From positions 124,001 through 188,000 of IMG/VR virus record IMGVR_UViG_3300031603_000001: 64,000 bases of DNA. One strand, given 5' to 3'. The position numbers were made by a program, and so were the translations under genes. This DNA is from a virus. The notes beneath the pieces are model-generated. The model was not told where the DNA came from. It did no database searches and was given only the letters and a program-made list of their open reading frames with translations. Within the stretch, counting starts at the first letter, position 1. Every line of letters begins with the position of its first letter. Of the stretch, positions 31,369-39,504 are shown in pieces.

Positions 31369-31449
31369 TCATATAACTAGTAGTATTAGTATAACCATGA
31401 AGGTTACACTAAGTAAGAACGAGTACAACTCTGGTTTATATCTATACAT
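31369..31449 (-). CDS. Small membrane peptide (26 aa)
   Basis: MYRYKPELYSFLLSVTFMVI... starts right after the TAG of the 66-aa gene and has one transmembrane helix. Translational coupling is likely since no separate ribosome binding site is obvious. Confidence 0.5.
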   Translation of the reverse strand: MYRYKPELYSFLLSVTFMVILILLVI

Positions 31450-31650
31450 CTAAAACCCCATCTCTTTGGGCACTTTGTTTACCCATATGATTACACCCAG
31501 GTAGTGACGTAAGTCTTTCATACCCTGGCTACTAGCCGGGTGCTCTTGGTTACCATTACACACAGGATACATGTAACAACTGCCACTCCCGAAGGTAGTG
31601 ACATCAACGTCGAAGCCTCTGACTTGGATCCTTCTAGTCTTTACGGACAT
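31450..31650 (-). CDS. Hypothetical protein (66 aa)
   Basis: Small protein with two Cys (GSGSCYMYPVCNGN). It overlaps the upstream gene by 17 bases. No family is recognised. Confidence 0.65.
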   Translation of the reverse strand: MSVKTRRIQVRGFDVDVTTFGSGSCYMYPVCNGNQEHPASSQGMKDLRHYLGVIIWVNKVPKEMGF

Positions 31651-32038
31651 CTAAGGTCCCCTTATTATCATGTGTATGAAGTACTATGCCAGTACTACGA
31701 TCTTTGATCTGAGCCCAACCACATCCGTGGCCATGCCGACTAACAAAGTACTGCATGTCCACCTTAGCGTCATCCAGGTTACCCTGGTACGTGAACTCAT
31801 GACTCACTGCTTCACCTATAGCTCCGGCTGTCGTATAATACCTAAGAGGATCATTCTTCGTAGGAGTATCTACTACTTTATTAAGCAATGCAATGAACCC
31901 GTCTTCAGTCATAGCCTGAACAACAGGTCCTTCTTTACGACGTCCAGCCTCTCCTTCAGTCCATGTGTCTGCATAACAGTCACTGTTGTCCTTGAATAGC
32001 TGACGTATCTCCAGTTCTGATTTTGGATTCATCTTCAC
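31634..32038 (-). CDS. Hypothetical protein (134 aa)
   Basis: Alpha/beta soluble protein ending in HGHGCGWAQIKDRSTGIVLH. It directly follows the 102-aa gene. No family is recognised. Confidence 0.72.
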   Translation of the reverse strand: MKMNPKSELEIRQLFKDNSDCYADTWTEGEAGRRKEGPVVQAMTEDGFIALLNKVVDTPTKNDPLRYYTTAGAIGEAVSHEFTYQGNLDDAKVDMQYFVSRHGHGCGWAQIKDRSTGIVLHTHDNKGTLDVRKD

Positions 32039-32347
32039 TTACCTCAGTATGGTGCTTGATACAGGTAACCCCGTATCATTAGCTTCTGGTTGATAAATAT
32101 TAACTAATATAGACTTACCATCTATATCACTGCATATTTGTATAGATACTTTTTTACCATCATCATCTGGATGTCGTAACTCCATACCCATGCCTACATT
32201 GTTTAGTACACCTTCTACTTCTATTAAGATACCATCGTAGTCTTCCACAGTAGTTACTGTAACTAGTCTCATCTTGTCAGTAGGGTCTCCTGACTCTTCG
32301 TCAATTAAACAAATCTTAGTTTGATATGAACTTACATTAGTATTCAT
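32039..32347 (-). CDS. Hypothetical protein (102 aa)
   Basis: Beta-rich acidic protein (VTTVEDYDGILIEVEG). No motifs are recognised. Confidence 0.68.
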   Translation of the reverse strand: MNTNVSSYQTKICLIDEESGDPTDKMRLVTVTTVEDYDGILIEVEGVLNNVGMGMELRHPDDDGKKVSIQICSDIDGKSILVNIYQPEANDTGLPVSSTILR

Positions 32348-32388
32348 TACTTCTCCATTACATGTTAATTTGAATATAGTCTATTGTG

Positions 32389-32468
32389 TACAGTAAGATG
32401 GGATCGAACCATCATTCTCTCATGACCTCTACGGTGCATGAGTGCTCTACCAGTTAAGCTACTACTGC
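32389..32468 (-). tRNA. tRNA-like RNA with expanded anticodon arm
   Basis: Acceptor GCAGTAG pairs with TTACTGT, the D arm is GCTT/GAGC and the T arm is GATGG TTCGATC CCATC. The anticodon arm is about seven bases longer than normal: CTCATG then ACC-GTAGA-GGT then CATGAG, forming one long hairpin with a small loop. GTA (Tyr) lies in the tip, but a true Tyr(GTA) tRNA is at 35594. It may not decode. Confidence 0.65.
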
Positions 32469-32615
32469 ATGTTAGATCTTGTACAGATCTTAGGGTGTTT
32501 TGCATAGGATGTTACAGGTCTCATTTAGTATCATAGGCCCGTGCTGTACAGATATGTGTGCTATAAATAGACACTACTGTCAAGCACAGGCTCTATAATG
32601 CTTACTGAGTACTAC

Positions 32616-33035
32616 CTAGAAGGGAAGAGGCTCATCGTCTTTATCACTTGTAGCGGCCGGTGCTCCGCCAGCAGCAGAGGCAGATTTAACACCACTTGTA
32701 CCGGAATCGGCTTTACTACCCAATGAAGTCAGCTTATTAGCTACTACTTCAGTAGTATAAACCTTGACACCATCCTTGTTTTCCCAGGAACGTGTCTGCA
32801 GACGACCCTCTACATAAACTAGAGCGCCCTTCTTAATATACTCGCCAACGAACTCAGCAGTCTTTCCGAACAGAACAACACGGCTCCATTCAGTTAGATC
32901 TTCCTTGTCCTTGCGAGACTCAGTGGTAGCCACTGACAGATTAACAACTGCCAGGCCTGATGTCGTGAACTTGACTTCAGGATCTTGGCCAACACGCCCC
33001 ACTAAAGTGGCGCTATTTACACTGTTCTTTTGCAT
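32616..33035 (-). CDS. ssb: Single-stranded DNA-binding protein
   Basis: This 139-aa protein has the OB-fold pattern of bacterial SSB: NSATLVGRVGQDPEVKFTTS, VVNLSVATTES, TEWSRVVLFGKTAE, YVEGRLQTRSWE. A Gly/Ala/Ser-rich linker leads to the tip DDEPLPF. It protects ssDNA and recruits partners during replication. Similar tips are found on three other proteins in this window. Confidence 0.95.
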   Translation of the reverse strand: MQKNSVNSATLVGRVGQDPEVKFTTSGLAVVNLSVATTESRKDKEDLTEWSRVVLFGKTAEFVGEYIKKGALVYVEGRLQTRSWENKDGVKVYTTEVVANKLTSLGSKADSGTSGVKSASAAGGAPAATSDKDDEPLPF

Positions 33036-33053
33036 AGTCGAATACTCCTCTAC

Positions 33054-33638
33054 TTATGCATTACTCCCGCCTGCGGCGGGGTTCTTTGAAGACTGACTAG
33101 TAGTCTTCGCTTCCATCTCTGCTACCATAGCATTCATGGCACGGTCGATGATATCACTATAGAACTCTGGTGTATTTGCATTGTTTAACCAGCCACACCA
33201 GCTCCATGACTCTTCTACAGCTATACTAGCTTGTGACTCACCAGTGACTATGTACACATAACGAACGTGTTGAGTACGTCCTGTCTGGGAGACGAGATAG
33301 TACCGTCCTGTAGGGAGCATGTTATTATGCTGTACAGGTTCAAGGGTTTCCGCATCTAGTAGTATCTGAAAGGAGATAGTGATCAATGCTTTCTTGTCGG
33401 CACCTCTGGCAATGGCATTCGCACGATCGCGGGCCAGCTCTTTGGAGGTTTTCACGTGTACGACCACATCTTTGCTGTTATGGTTACCTGCTACGAAGCT
33501 TGGGGCCTCATAGGCTGGTACATAACGGAGCTTTTGAAGGTGGGTACCGCGTGAGTTACTATTGGGAACGCGAAGCTTTGCTACGAACCCAATCGGGGGA
33601 AACTTTGGAACATGTACGGTTCTCTTTGAATTTGCCAT
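33054..33638 (-). CDS. Hypothetical protein (194 aa)
   Basis: Basic protein with a beta-rich middle (MLPTGRYYLVSQTGRTQHVR, VYIVTG) and an Ala/Ser-rich end. It lies directly upstream of ssb, so a replication role is possible. No family is recognised. Confidence 0.78.
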   Translation of the reverse strand: MANSKRTVHVPKFPPIGFVAKLRVPNSNSRGTHLQKLRYVPAYEAPSFVAGNHNSKDVVVHVKTSKELARDRANAIARGADKKALITISFQILLDAETLEPVQHNNMLPTGRYYLVSQTGRTQHVRYVYIVTGESQASIAVEESWSWCGWLNNANTPEFYSDIIDRAMNAMVAEMEAKTTSQSSKNPAAGGSNA

Positions 33639-33671
33639 TGACCTGATCTTTCCTGATTACATCTGGACATA

Positions 33672-33800
33672 TCTGTTGCGGCTGCGCCGCTTTGTTGTGG
33701 CTGTCACCACGGTGTTGTGGCTGGCGCCGCTTTGAGTATCCTTAGGAATTACCTAAGAAACACCCTCCCGCCTTCGGCGGGGAGGATGCTCGTAGGAGTA
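33672..33800. repeat. GC-rich imperfect repeats and stable hairpin
   Basis: GGCTGCGCCGCTTT and GGCTGGCGCCGCTTT flank two copies of TTGTGGCTG. A CTTAGG/CCTAAG hairpin and a very stable CCTCCCGCC...GGCGGGGAGG hairpin (33764-33785) follow. This is probably a terminator or processing region between operons. Confidence 0.55.
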
Positions 33801-33829
33801 GTAATCTGTACACACCATGTGCACACGAA

Positions 33830-34273
33830 TTACTTGCCTCTGATAGTAGTCCACAAACCTTTCGGTTTAGCAGGTTCATCATCTTTGGCTGAAGCTTCAA
33901 CAGCTGCTGCTGTCTTAACCTCCACGGACGCTTCCGCTACTGGGGCAGCCTGGGCAGATTCCTCTGCAATAGGTGCCGCCTGGAGTGTTACACCACGTGA
34001 CGCGTACCATGATCCCTTTGCCACAGCCTTGACGACGCCGAATGGCCCCACCACTACTTTGTCAAAGACGCCGAATGTACCAATGGCAATTCGATCGTTG
34101 ATCACTTTACGCTTGGCCACGGACGCATTGGCTTTCGTTACACGCTGCTCTTCAGTCTTGGGTACGGGAGTAAGTTTAGACTTAGCTCTTCCAAGAGACA
34201 CCTTAGTGGCGCCGTAGAGACCAGCGAACGATTCCTTGAATCCGGGACCTTCGGTTTTGGTTACAGGTTGCAT
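33830..34273 (-). CDS. Ala/Lys-rich protein (147 aa)
   Basis: A basic N-terminal half contains a hydrophobic glycine-bearing stretch (IAIGTFGVFDKVVVGPFGVV). The C-terminal half is a low-complexity Ala/Glu/Val linker. No family is recognised. Confidence 0.75.
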   Translation of the reverse strand: MQPVTKTEGPGFKESFAGLYGATKVSLGRAKSKLTPVPKTEEQRVTKANASVAKRKVINDRIAIGTFGVFDKVVVGPFGVVKAVAKGSWYASRGVTLQAAPIAEESAQAAPVAEASVEVKTAAAVEASAKDDEPAKPKGLWTTIRGK

Positions 34274-34285
34274 TATAAGCCCTCC

Positions 34286-34609
34286 TTATGATGCTTGTAC
34301 AGCTAATGCTGCACGTTTGATGTTGTATCTATAGAACTGCCAGTCCTCTGGCCTCTGGATACAATAGTTGTCGTGGAACTTAGGGAGTCTCAGGTAACCC
34401 TTAACCGCGTTGATTACTGCCGCCCGATTCTCTCGAGCCTTGTTACCAAACATGAACAGGTTTGAGTAAAGGAAATGCTTGTTGCCGGCATCCGCGTCAG
34501 CAGCTGCTTTAACAAGTGCCATCACTCGTTGGGTACCTTCGAGCTTCATGATATCACGCTGATGGTTGCGTGCTTTGGTACGAAGGTTCTGTCTTTGATC
34601 TGGTTTCAT
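34286..34609 (-). CDS. Basic hypothetical protein (107 aa)
   Basis: AGGAGG lies before the ATG. Arg/Lys-rich and helical; may bind nucleic acid. No family is recognised. Confidence 0.75.
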   Translation of the reverse strand: MKPDQRQNLRTKARNHQRDIMKLEGTQRVMALVKAAADADAGNKHFLYSNLFMFGNKARENRAAVINAVKGYLRLPKFHDNYCIQRPEDWQFYRYNIKRAALAVQAS

Positions 34610-34732
34610 AGTATCCTCCTCAGGATGTATGGGCCCGATAATGGGCGGTTGGGCAATTTAATGACATTAATGTACATTTCCAAGTGATATATCTCCCAGA
34701 ATGGAGTTAATACTCACTTATCGCCGATTAAC

Positions 34733-35188
34733 TCAGCTCTTGGGCAATTTATGCACGAAATCTGCTATAAACGTTTCATAAGTGACTCTTTGTGGCATGG
34801 TCATTAGATTCTTGACACTAAATGCATGAGGGTTACAATCCTCACCCAGGAGGGCGCGTGCCATGTTCTTGGTATGAGCCAGGAACTCCTGTTGTGTCTT
34901 CAGTTTATGACTACCTTCCATGTACTCACCCATGAATCGATCCGTTACACCGATGGTCTGGCATACTTCGAACATTGGATTCTTAGCGTGCTTGCGTGCA
35001 ATGGTGCCGTCAGCTTCTACTCGTACACCAGGCATTGCTTTACCCTGCTCTGCCATCTTAGTGAGAGTGTTAGCCAACATCTGTACACGAGGTATAGACG
35101 TGGTAGGTAATCGTTTCAGGCGCTTGATACGGTGATCTCCAACCAGTACCACACTATCAATACGGCCTTCTTTTAAGCCTAGATTCAT
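34733..35188 (-). CDS. Hypothetical protein (151 aa)
   Basis: The N-terminus SVVLVGDHRIKRLKRLPTTS slightly recalls a ParB-type core but lacks clear motifs, and the rest is helical. One-base overlap with the upstream gene. Confidence 0.75.
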   Translation of the reverse strand: MNLGLKEGRIDSVVLVGDHRIKRLKRLPTTSIPRVQMLANTLTKMAEQGKAMPGVRVEADGTIARKHAKNPMFEVCQTIGVTDRFMGEYMEGSHKLKTQQEFLAHTKNMARALLGEDCNPHAFSVKNLMTMPQRVTYETFIADFVHKLPKS

Positions 35189-35403
35189 TAAAGGCCCTTT
35201 CTTCTCTTACTGTGACTACGTATATCGTGTACACTACCGGGTAGTATCTTAGATATAAGCGTTTGGTTACTAACTATGACAGGTGCATGTGGAAATGTAC
35301 CAGCCAGGATCTGATCCTTCTCATCCGTGAAGTACGTATGAAAGGGACGGGTTAAATCTTTGAATGTACCATCTGAGCACAATACTCTATTTTGCGGAGT
35401 CAT
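35188..35403 (-). CDS. Hypothetical protein (71 aa)
   Basis: Beta-like small protein with a basic C-terminus (RSHSKRRKGL). It overlaps the 58-aa gene by 17 bases. Confidence 0.68.
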   Translation of the reverse strand: MTPQNRVLCSDGTFKDLTRPFHTYFTDEKDQILAGTFPHAPVIVSNQTLISKILPGSVHDIRSHSKRRKGL

Positions 35404-35563
35404 CAGACTTCTCCTCTGCAGCAGGTTCAGCTTCCAGCTTCTTCTGTAATTTACCCATCCCGGATAATAGGCTCCTCTTAGCCCAGCCGCCGAAGCGTTT
35501 CACTGCGTCAATATCCACATCTACATCGGCTTTCACCAATGATGAATCTACAGACAGTTTCAT
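35387..35563 (-). CDS. Small charged protein (58 aa)
   Basis: MKLSVDSSLVKADVDVDIDA... has a short amphipathic helix (RFGGWAKRSLLSGMGKLQ) and an acidic, Ala-rich end. AAGGAG lies seven bases before the ATG. Confidence 0.7.
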   Translation of the reverse strand: MKLSVDSSLVKADVDVDIDAVKRFGGWAKRSLLSGMGKLQKKLEAEPAAEEKSDDSAK

Positions 35564-35593
35564 AGCTGTCTCCTTATGTTATATTAATGGTAG

Positions 35594-35674
35594 TGCCGGG
35601 AGAGGGATTCGAACCCCCAGGCCCATAGGCGACGGATTTACAGTCCGCTGAGCGACCAATTGCTCAACCCCGGC
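35594..35674 (-). tRNA. tRNA-Tyr (GTA)
   Basis: Acceptor GCCGGGG pairs with TCCCGGC. The anticodon loop is CTGTAAA with a class II variable arm, and the T loop is TTCGAAT. The discriminator is A. Confidence 0.93.
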
Positions 35675-35680
35675 TACGTA

Positions 35681-35980
35681 CTAGGCGGCGGCTTTCTTAG
35701 CCTTCTTCTCCTCGCCTGATTGAATATTAACAGCCCATAAACTACAACCCCCGAGGCAGTCTTTGAAGATGCTCTTAGCTTTGGTCTTTACCTTTGTGCC
35801 ATCTATGAGTCTGACGTAACCACGGTATTTAGCCTTGGTCAGTTGACGACGTGTAATGAGTACAGGTCCATCAGCTGTGTCCAAGGTAAGTCCCTTGACC
35901 TCATGAGCCCCATGCTCTGAGTGATGACGCCCTTCCACTGGAGTGTGGAAGCCACTGTTGGTATGTGTTTGATTGGACAT
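35681..35980 (-). CDS. Hypothetical protein (99 aa)
   Basis: A His-rich N-terminus (TPVEGRHHSEHGAHEV) is followed by a beta-like part (GPVLITRRQLTKAKYRGYVR) and a Lys/Ala tail. The stop lies six bases from tRNA-Tyr. Confidence 0.72.
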   Translation of the reverse strand: MSNQTHTNSGFHTPVEGRHHSEHGAHEVKGLTLDTADGPVLITRRQLTKAKYRGYVRLIDGTKVKTKAKSIFKDCLGGCSLWAVNIQSGEEKKAKKAAA

Positions 35981-35999
35981 TTAAGTCTTCCTTCTTAGT

Positions 36000-36509
36000 T
36001 CAGATTGTTATGTCAGCTATCGGATGGTTCACGTCGGCCATGAATGCTTGTATTGCAAGCGCCTGCTCAAATAGTTTCCAGGTATCAGCATCGCTGAGTA
36101 TACCAGAGATCTCTATGGCGTACGGAGGTTTGAACTTACCAAGCTTCACCCCATCTATGGTATGACCGAGAGTGTAGGTCTTACTCCACCAGCCGCTGTA
36201 TTCAGCACCCAGTATGATGAGTTGAGAGTCACCGATTGTTTCCGGGTATGTGGTTCTACGTATCTCCAGAGCCTGAGCCAGATAAACAGGGAGGCTATCC
36301 GGATTGGCTTCACCATCAAAGATTAGCAGCTCGCCTGCTAAGTACACACCTTGGCCTTCACCCAGGATATAGATACCATTGTCACGATTGCAACTCTTCA
36401 CCATGGTGGTAAAGAGGAATGCGAAGAGGAATATCATGGACATACGGAACAGCAGGCTACGACTGATCCCCAATAATACTCGTTGTGTTTTTACCATTAA
36501 CTCACTCAT
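36000..36509 (-). CDS. Membrane-anchored protein (169 aa)
   Basis: One transmembrane helix near residues 19-37 (LLFRMSMIFLFAFLFTTMV) is followed by a ~130-residue soluble domain (IYILGEGQGVYLAGELLIF...). Probably an N-in anchor with the domain outside the cytoplasm. No family is recognised. Confidence 0.75.
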   Translation of the reverse strand: MSELMVKTQRVLLGISRSLLFRMSMIFLFAFLFTTMVKSCNRDNGIYILGEGQGVYLAGELLIFDGEANPDSLPVYLAQALEIRRTTYPETIGDSQLIILGAEYSGWWSKTYTLGHTIDGVKLGKFKPPYAIEISGILSDADTWKLFEQALAIQAFMADVNHPIADITI

Positions 36510-36521
36510 GCTATGTTCTCC

Positions 36522-36662
36522 TTATAGCTTTTTGACGACTGCCCAGACCATTCTGAATGGTGCTGTTATTAACCAGCCGAGCGTTTTGATTGTCTTTTTA
36601 ATCATCCATCCCATAGCGCGTTCACCTACTGTGGGTTTTGGTACTACCATTGTTTCACGCAT
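36522..36662 (-). CDS. Small basic membrane-associated protein (46 aa)
   Basis: MRETMVVPKPTVGERAMGWM... has an amphipathic basic helix (IKKTIKTLGWLITAPFRMVW). It overlaps the upstream gene by eight bases and is followed by the ribosome binding site of the next gene. Confidence 0.65.
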   Translation of the reverse strand: MRETMVVPKPTVGERAMGWMIKKTIKTLGWLITAPFRMVWAVVKKL

Positions 36663-36861
36663 CATTATCTCCGTTCACTAAATCAGAATGAGCCTGGGCT
36701 TCTGAGTCAGACTCATTATCACCTAGTTGGCCGTCAAGTTCCTTTTCGTCCTCATACTCTTCGAAGAGATCAGCTGTACGAGACCTATGAACTTTGGGCC
36801 TTCTTCGTCCACCTTTCTCTACAGTACGTGGTGGTATAGGAGCTCTAATGGCCGGCTTCAT
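36655..36861 (-). CDS. Highly charged small protein (68 aa)
   Basis: The basic N-terminal half (EKGGRRRPKVHRSR) and acidic C-terminal half (EYEDEKELDGQLGDNESDS) suggest disorder. One-base overlap upstream. Confidence 0.65.
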   Translation of the reverse strand: MKPAIRAPIPPRTVEKGGRRRPKVHRSRTADLFEEYEDEKELDGQLGDNESDSEAQAHSDLVNGDNDA

Positions 36862-37340
36862 TAGTAAGCCCCAGCCGCAGCTTTATTCCGTACAGTTATG
36901 GCTTTACTGCAAATAGCTGCTAAGACTTCTAGCTTACCAACTACTGTACGACCAAGAGTGCCCTCTACTATCTGGGACAAGTACCTCTCAGTCACACGGC
37001 GATACTCACGACGGCCCGGTGTGTCTAATACACCTAACTCCACCATGGAGTCAATATCGGTTAGGCGTGGTGATCTTGATGTATCCAGGAGGGTAACAAG
37101 ACGATAGATCTCTTCGAGCTTTTCACCCGAGGCCTTGATAACGCCAAGCTTTCTACGACAGTGTGCCAGTTCACTGGAGTCTAATGACCGCAGATGAGCA
37201 GGACGTACGGGTTTTGTAGTCAGCTTACCGTCACGGTAGGTTTTCATCGCTACCTGGTATTCAGCCTGACTTGCGGAGTTCATCTCCTCAAATACGCCGT
37301 CTTTGTTAACTTGCCGTAATGCTTCTTGTAATGTTCCCAT
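36861..37340 (-). CDS. Hypothetical protein (159 aa)
   Basis: The start is the ATG at 37340 because AAAGGAGG lies six bases upstream. All-helical, basic protein (LAHCRRKLGVIKASGEKLEE). No family is recognised. Confidence 0.75.
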   Translation of the reverse strand: MGTLQEALRQVNKDGVFEEMNSASQAEYQVAMKTYRDGKLTTKPVRPAHLRSLDSSELAHCRRKLGVIKASGEKLEEIYRLVTLLDTSRSPRLTDIDSMVELGVLDTPGRREYRRVTERYLSQIVEGTLGRTVVGKLEVLAAICSKAITVRNKAAAGAY

Positions 37341-37385
37341 AGGAACCTCCTTTGACGATAAGCCTAGGTTCATCCTAGACTAGTG

Positions 37386-37473
37386 TGGAGAGTGACAGGA
37401 TCGAACTGCCGCGCACGATGCTGAATTGGTACAACCAACACCGTAGCTCTACCCAAACTGAGCTTAACTCCCC
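37386..37473 (-). tRNA. tRNA-like RNA with 30-nt anticodon hairpin
   Basis: Acceptor GGGGAGT pairs with ACTCTCC. The D stem AGCTC/GAGCT has five pairs and the T arm is GGCAG TTCGATC CTGTC. In place of a 17-nt anticodon arm there is a ~30-nt hairpin from ACGGTGTTGG to its partner CAGCATCGT with tip GGT-TGT-ACC. No normal anticodon loop is present. It may be a tRNA mimic. From 37474 to 37632 I see no gene. Confidence 0.6.
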
Positions 37474-37632
37474 GGTTGTGGGCCTATTCTGTTGCTAGGT
37501 AAGGCCCGACCCCCACTATGAGTACACATAGGGCACCTTTACAATCTAAGGCGTGCCCGCATCGTCTTAACCTTTCACCGTTCTGTGGTGTAACTCCGGC
37601 TTACCACCGTGAGCGCCTACTGCCAGGCTATG

Positions 37633-38022
37633 TTAAAAGCTGTATTTATCCATCCAACCGTCGATGACGTCTTTGGCCTCTCTGAGACCGATGTCTTTCT
37701 CAGCACGGTACAGTTTGATGGCTGGAATCTTTTTACCAGCGCGGAGCAGAATCATGTAGCGCCAGTCCTGTACATCCTCGCCAAGGTAAGTAAGCATAAC
37801 CCCCGGCTTGGTGATGATCCACTCGGCCAGGAGGGCCTTGCGTTCATTATAAGTCATACCAAGTACTATGGCTATGGGATGACGGTCACCATTGAGGGTA
37901 TTTCCCATTTTACGACCGTGACGCTGAGTTATATGCGCCAGCAGATCGTCTATTGCGAAGCTATCAAACTTCATTAGCTCAACCATCATATTGATGATTG
38001 CAGCTTGTACTGCAGGGTCCAT
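37633..38022 (-). CDS. Protein with ribosomal L7/L12 C-terminal-like domain (129 aa)
   Basis: Residues ~94-122 (GKKIPAIKLYRAEKDIGLRE, then AKDVIDGW) closely follow the L7/L12 C-terminal domain pattern (K-I-x-V-I-K-x-R...GL-EAK-LV). In ribosomes that domain recruits translation GTPases; phage copies may interact with the same factors. The N-terminal ~90 residues are a different helical domain. Confidence 0.75.
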   Translation of the reverse strand: MDPAVQAAIINMMVELMKFDSFAIDDLLAHITQRHGRKMGNTLNGDRHPIAIVLGMTYNERKALLAEWIITKPGVMLTYLGEDVQDWRYMILLRAGKKIPAIKLYRAEKDIGLREAKDVIDGWMDKYSF

Positions 38023-38190
38023 ATCGCCTCCTTAGGCTGGTTGTTTATAATCTATTATTGTAATAACATTTAAAAACGTGTTACAACAATAAATATAAGT
38101 AATGCTTCTCTTGGCTTTTAAACCATCTTTTGCAGGTTATTTAGGTTGTTATCCATACGAACTGGTTATCTCCCTTTTTTACCGCACTAC

Positions 38191-38691
38191 TCATATTCTT
38201 GTCATTACCATTAACGCTGTTGGTCTATTGAGCTCCAATATAACCTCGCCCATGGTAACGTCAAGGCCTTCAGCTATTCTTTGTACATTATCATCACGAT
38301 CAAACATAGTGTTCCAGTACCCGCCACCGCAGTTTATGGACTTGAGTAGTAAGGCCTTCTTGCAGTCCATAGGAAGTATGTGATAGTAGGGAGGTAGCGC
38401 CTTCTCACGCTCGTCGTGGCTGTCGAACACACAGTCAGCAATCCTCAATACTATATGTCCTGCAGCTCCAAGGAATGCACTGTCACCGTCAAAGTATCTA
38501 GTATTACGATTGTAGCTCTCATCGTACTCACTATGCCCATAGGCATAGATTACCTCAGCCTGTTCATAAAGATCAGGTGCGTACTTCTCCATCCACTTAA
38601 GCATAGCATAAGCAGAGATACCACATCCTCCATAATTAAGGCAGGGTATGGATTGTAAAACATCTAGCATATCATCAAATGACTGTGCCAT
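38191..38691 (-). CDS. Hypothetical protein with Cys/His pair (166 aa)
   Basis: CLNYGGCGISAYAMLKWM near residue 17 and GAAGHIVLRI further on resemble the Cys-helix and His-strand layout of papain-like peptidases, but this is weak. From 38023 to 38190 there is an AT-rich gap with a TTGTAA/TTACAA inverted repeat and no gene. Confidence 0.7.
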   Translation of the reverse strand: MAQSFDDMLDVLQSIPCLNYGGCGISAYAMLKWMEKYAPDLYEQAEVIYAYGHSEYDESYNRNTRYFDGDSAFLGAAGHIVLRIADCVFDSHDEREKALPPYYHILPMDCKKALLLKSINCGGGYWNTMFDRDDNVQRIAEGLDVTMGEVILELNRPTALMVMTRI

Positions 38692-38795
38692 AATGCTCTC
38701 CCAGTTGTGTATTGTGATTGACTAAAGGGTTGGCCCCAGTGGGATAACCAGGGCCGATCTCAGTACCAGGAAGGAACAAGGTACCGGTTAATGAG

Positions 38796-38870
38796 TGGAT
38801 CCTCTTGGATTTGAACCAAGGACTAACGGATTATGAGTCCGCTGCTCTAACCAGACTGAGCTAAGGATCC
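38796..38870 (-). tRNA. tRNA-Met elongator (CAT)
   Basis: Acceptor GGATCCT pairs with AGGATCC. The anticodon arm is GCGGA CTCATAA TCCGT and the T arm is CTTGG TTCAAAT CCAAG. The first acceptor pair is intact, so it is not an initiator. Modification to Ile2 cannot be excluded. Confidence 0.92.
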
Positions 38871-38958
38871 AGTAAATGGTATGTCTTACTCGGCGCATAC
38901 CTTGCAACCATCACGGTACCGACTGATAACCTGAAGTATCAGCTCCCCTTGAAACAGT

Positions 38959-39504
38959 TTATAGGGCTGCGATCTCCTTTATAGTAGCAGGACCACAACC
39001 TTTAGCACCTTTGAGCTCTTCGATGCGGGCTTTAGCTTCTTGTACAGTAACTATCTCCCATGCATCCAAGACGTTACGAGCACGAGTACTCAGAGTGACA
39101 TCATCAATGGAGGTAAGTGTGGTGGTTTTAACTACTGGTACAGCAACCTTCTTTGCTTTACGTACAACAGGCTCAGTTGAATGAGGAATAAATTTACCAG
39201 CCTTGACGTCAGCAATGCGTTGGTTCTGCTTGTCAGAGCGGAAGTAGGTACGACCAGCATGCTGATAGATACGTTTCACAGTATCATGATCAACACCCTT
39301 ACCCAGGATAAGGTCACGAGCTTGTATAGCGTTAACGAAGATTGGGTCACCACTCAGTAGGATAGCAGTGAGTTCAGCACGAATGCTGTCAGTTTCCTTG
39401 CCAAAGGTTTCACTCTTAATGATCTTAGCAAGGGTAAGGGCGGGGGTTTGAGAAGCCCTGGCTTGTGCTGCTTTTGCCTTTACGGCTGTTTTGAATTTGG
39501 ACAA
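38959..39504 (-). CDS. Protein with RNAP alpha-CTD-like helix-hairpin-helix domain (181 aa)
   Basis: Residues ~128-181 (LTSIDDVTLSTRARNVLDAW, then a helix and GCGPATIKEIAAL) follow the alpha-CTD/HhH pattern (LS-RA-N-L-...-G-K/A-I-EI). The N-terminus is basic and helical. It may bind DNA or host RNA polymerase. In alpha-CTD this module contacts UP elements; the phage role is inference. Confidence 0.72.
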   Translation of the reverse strand: MSKFKTAVKAKAAQARASQTPALTLAKIIKSETFGKETDSIRAELTAILLSGDPIFVNAIQARDLILGKGVDHDTVKRIYQHAGRTYFRSDKQNQRIADVKAGKFIPHSTEPVVRKAKKVAVPVVKTTTLTSIDDVTLSTRARNVLDAWEIVTVQEAKARIEELKGAKGCGPATIKEIAAL

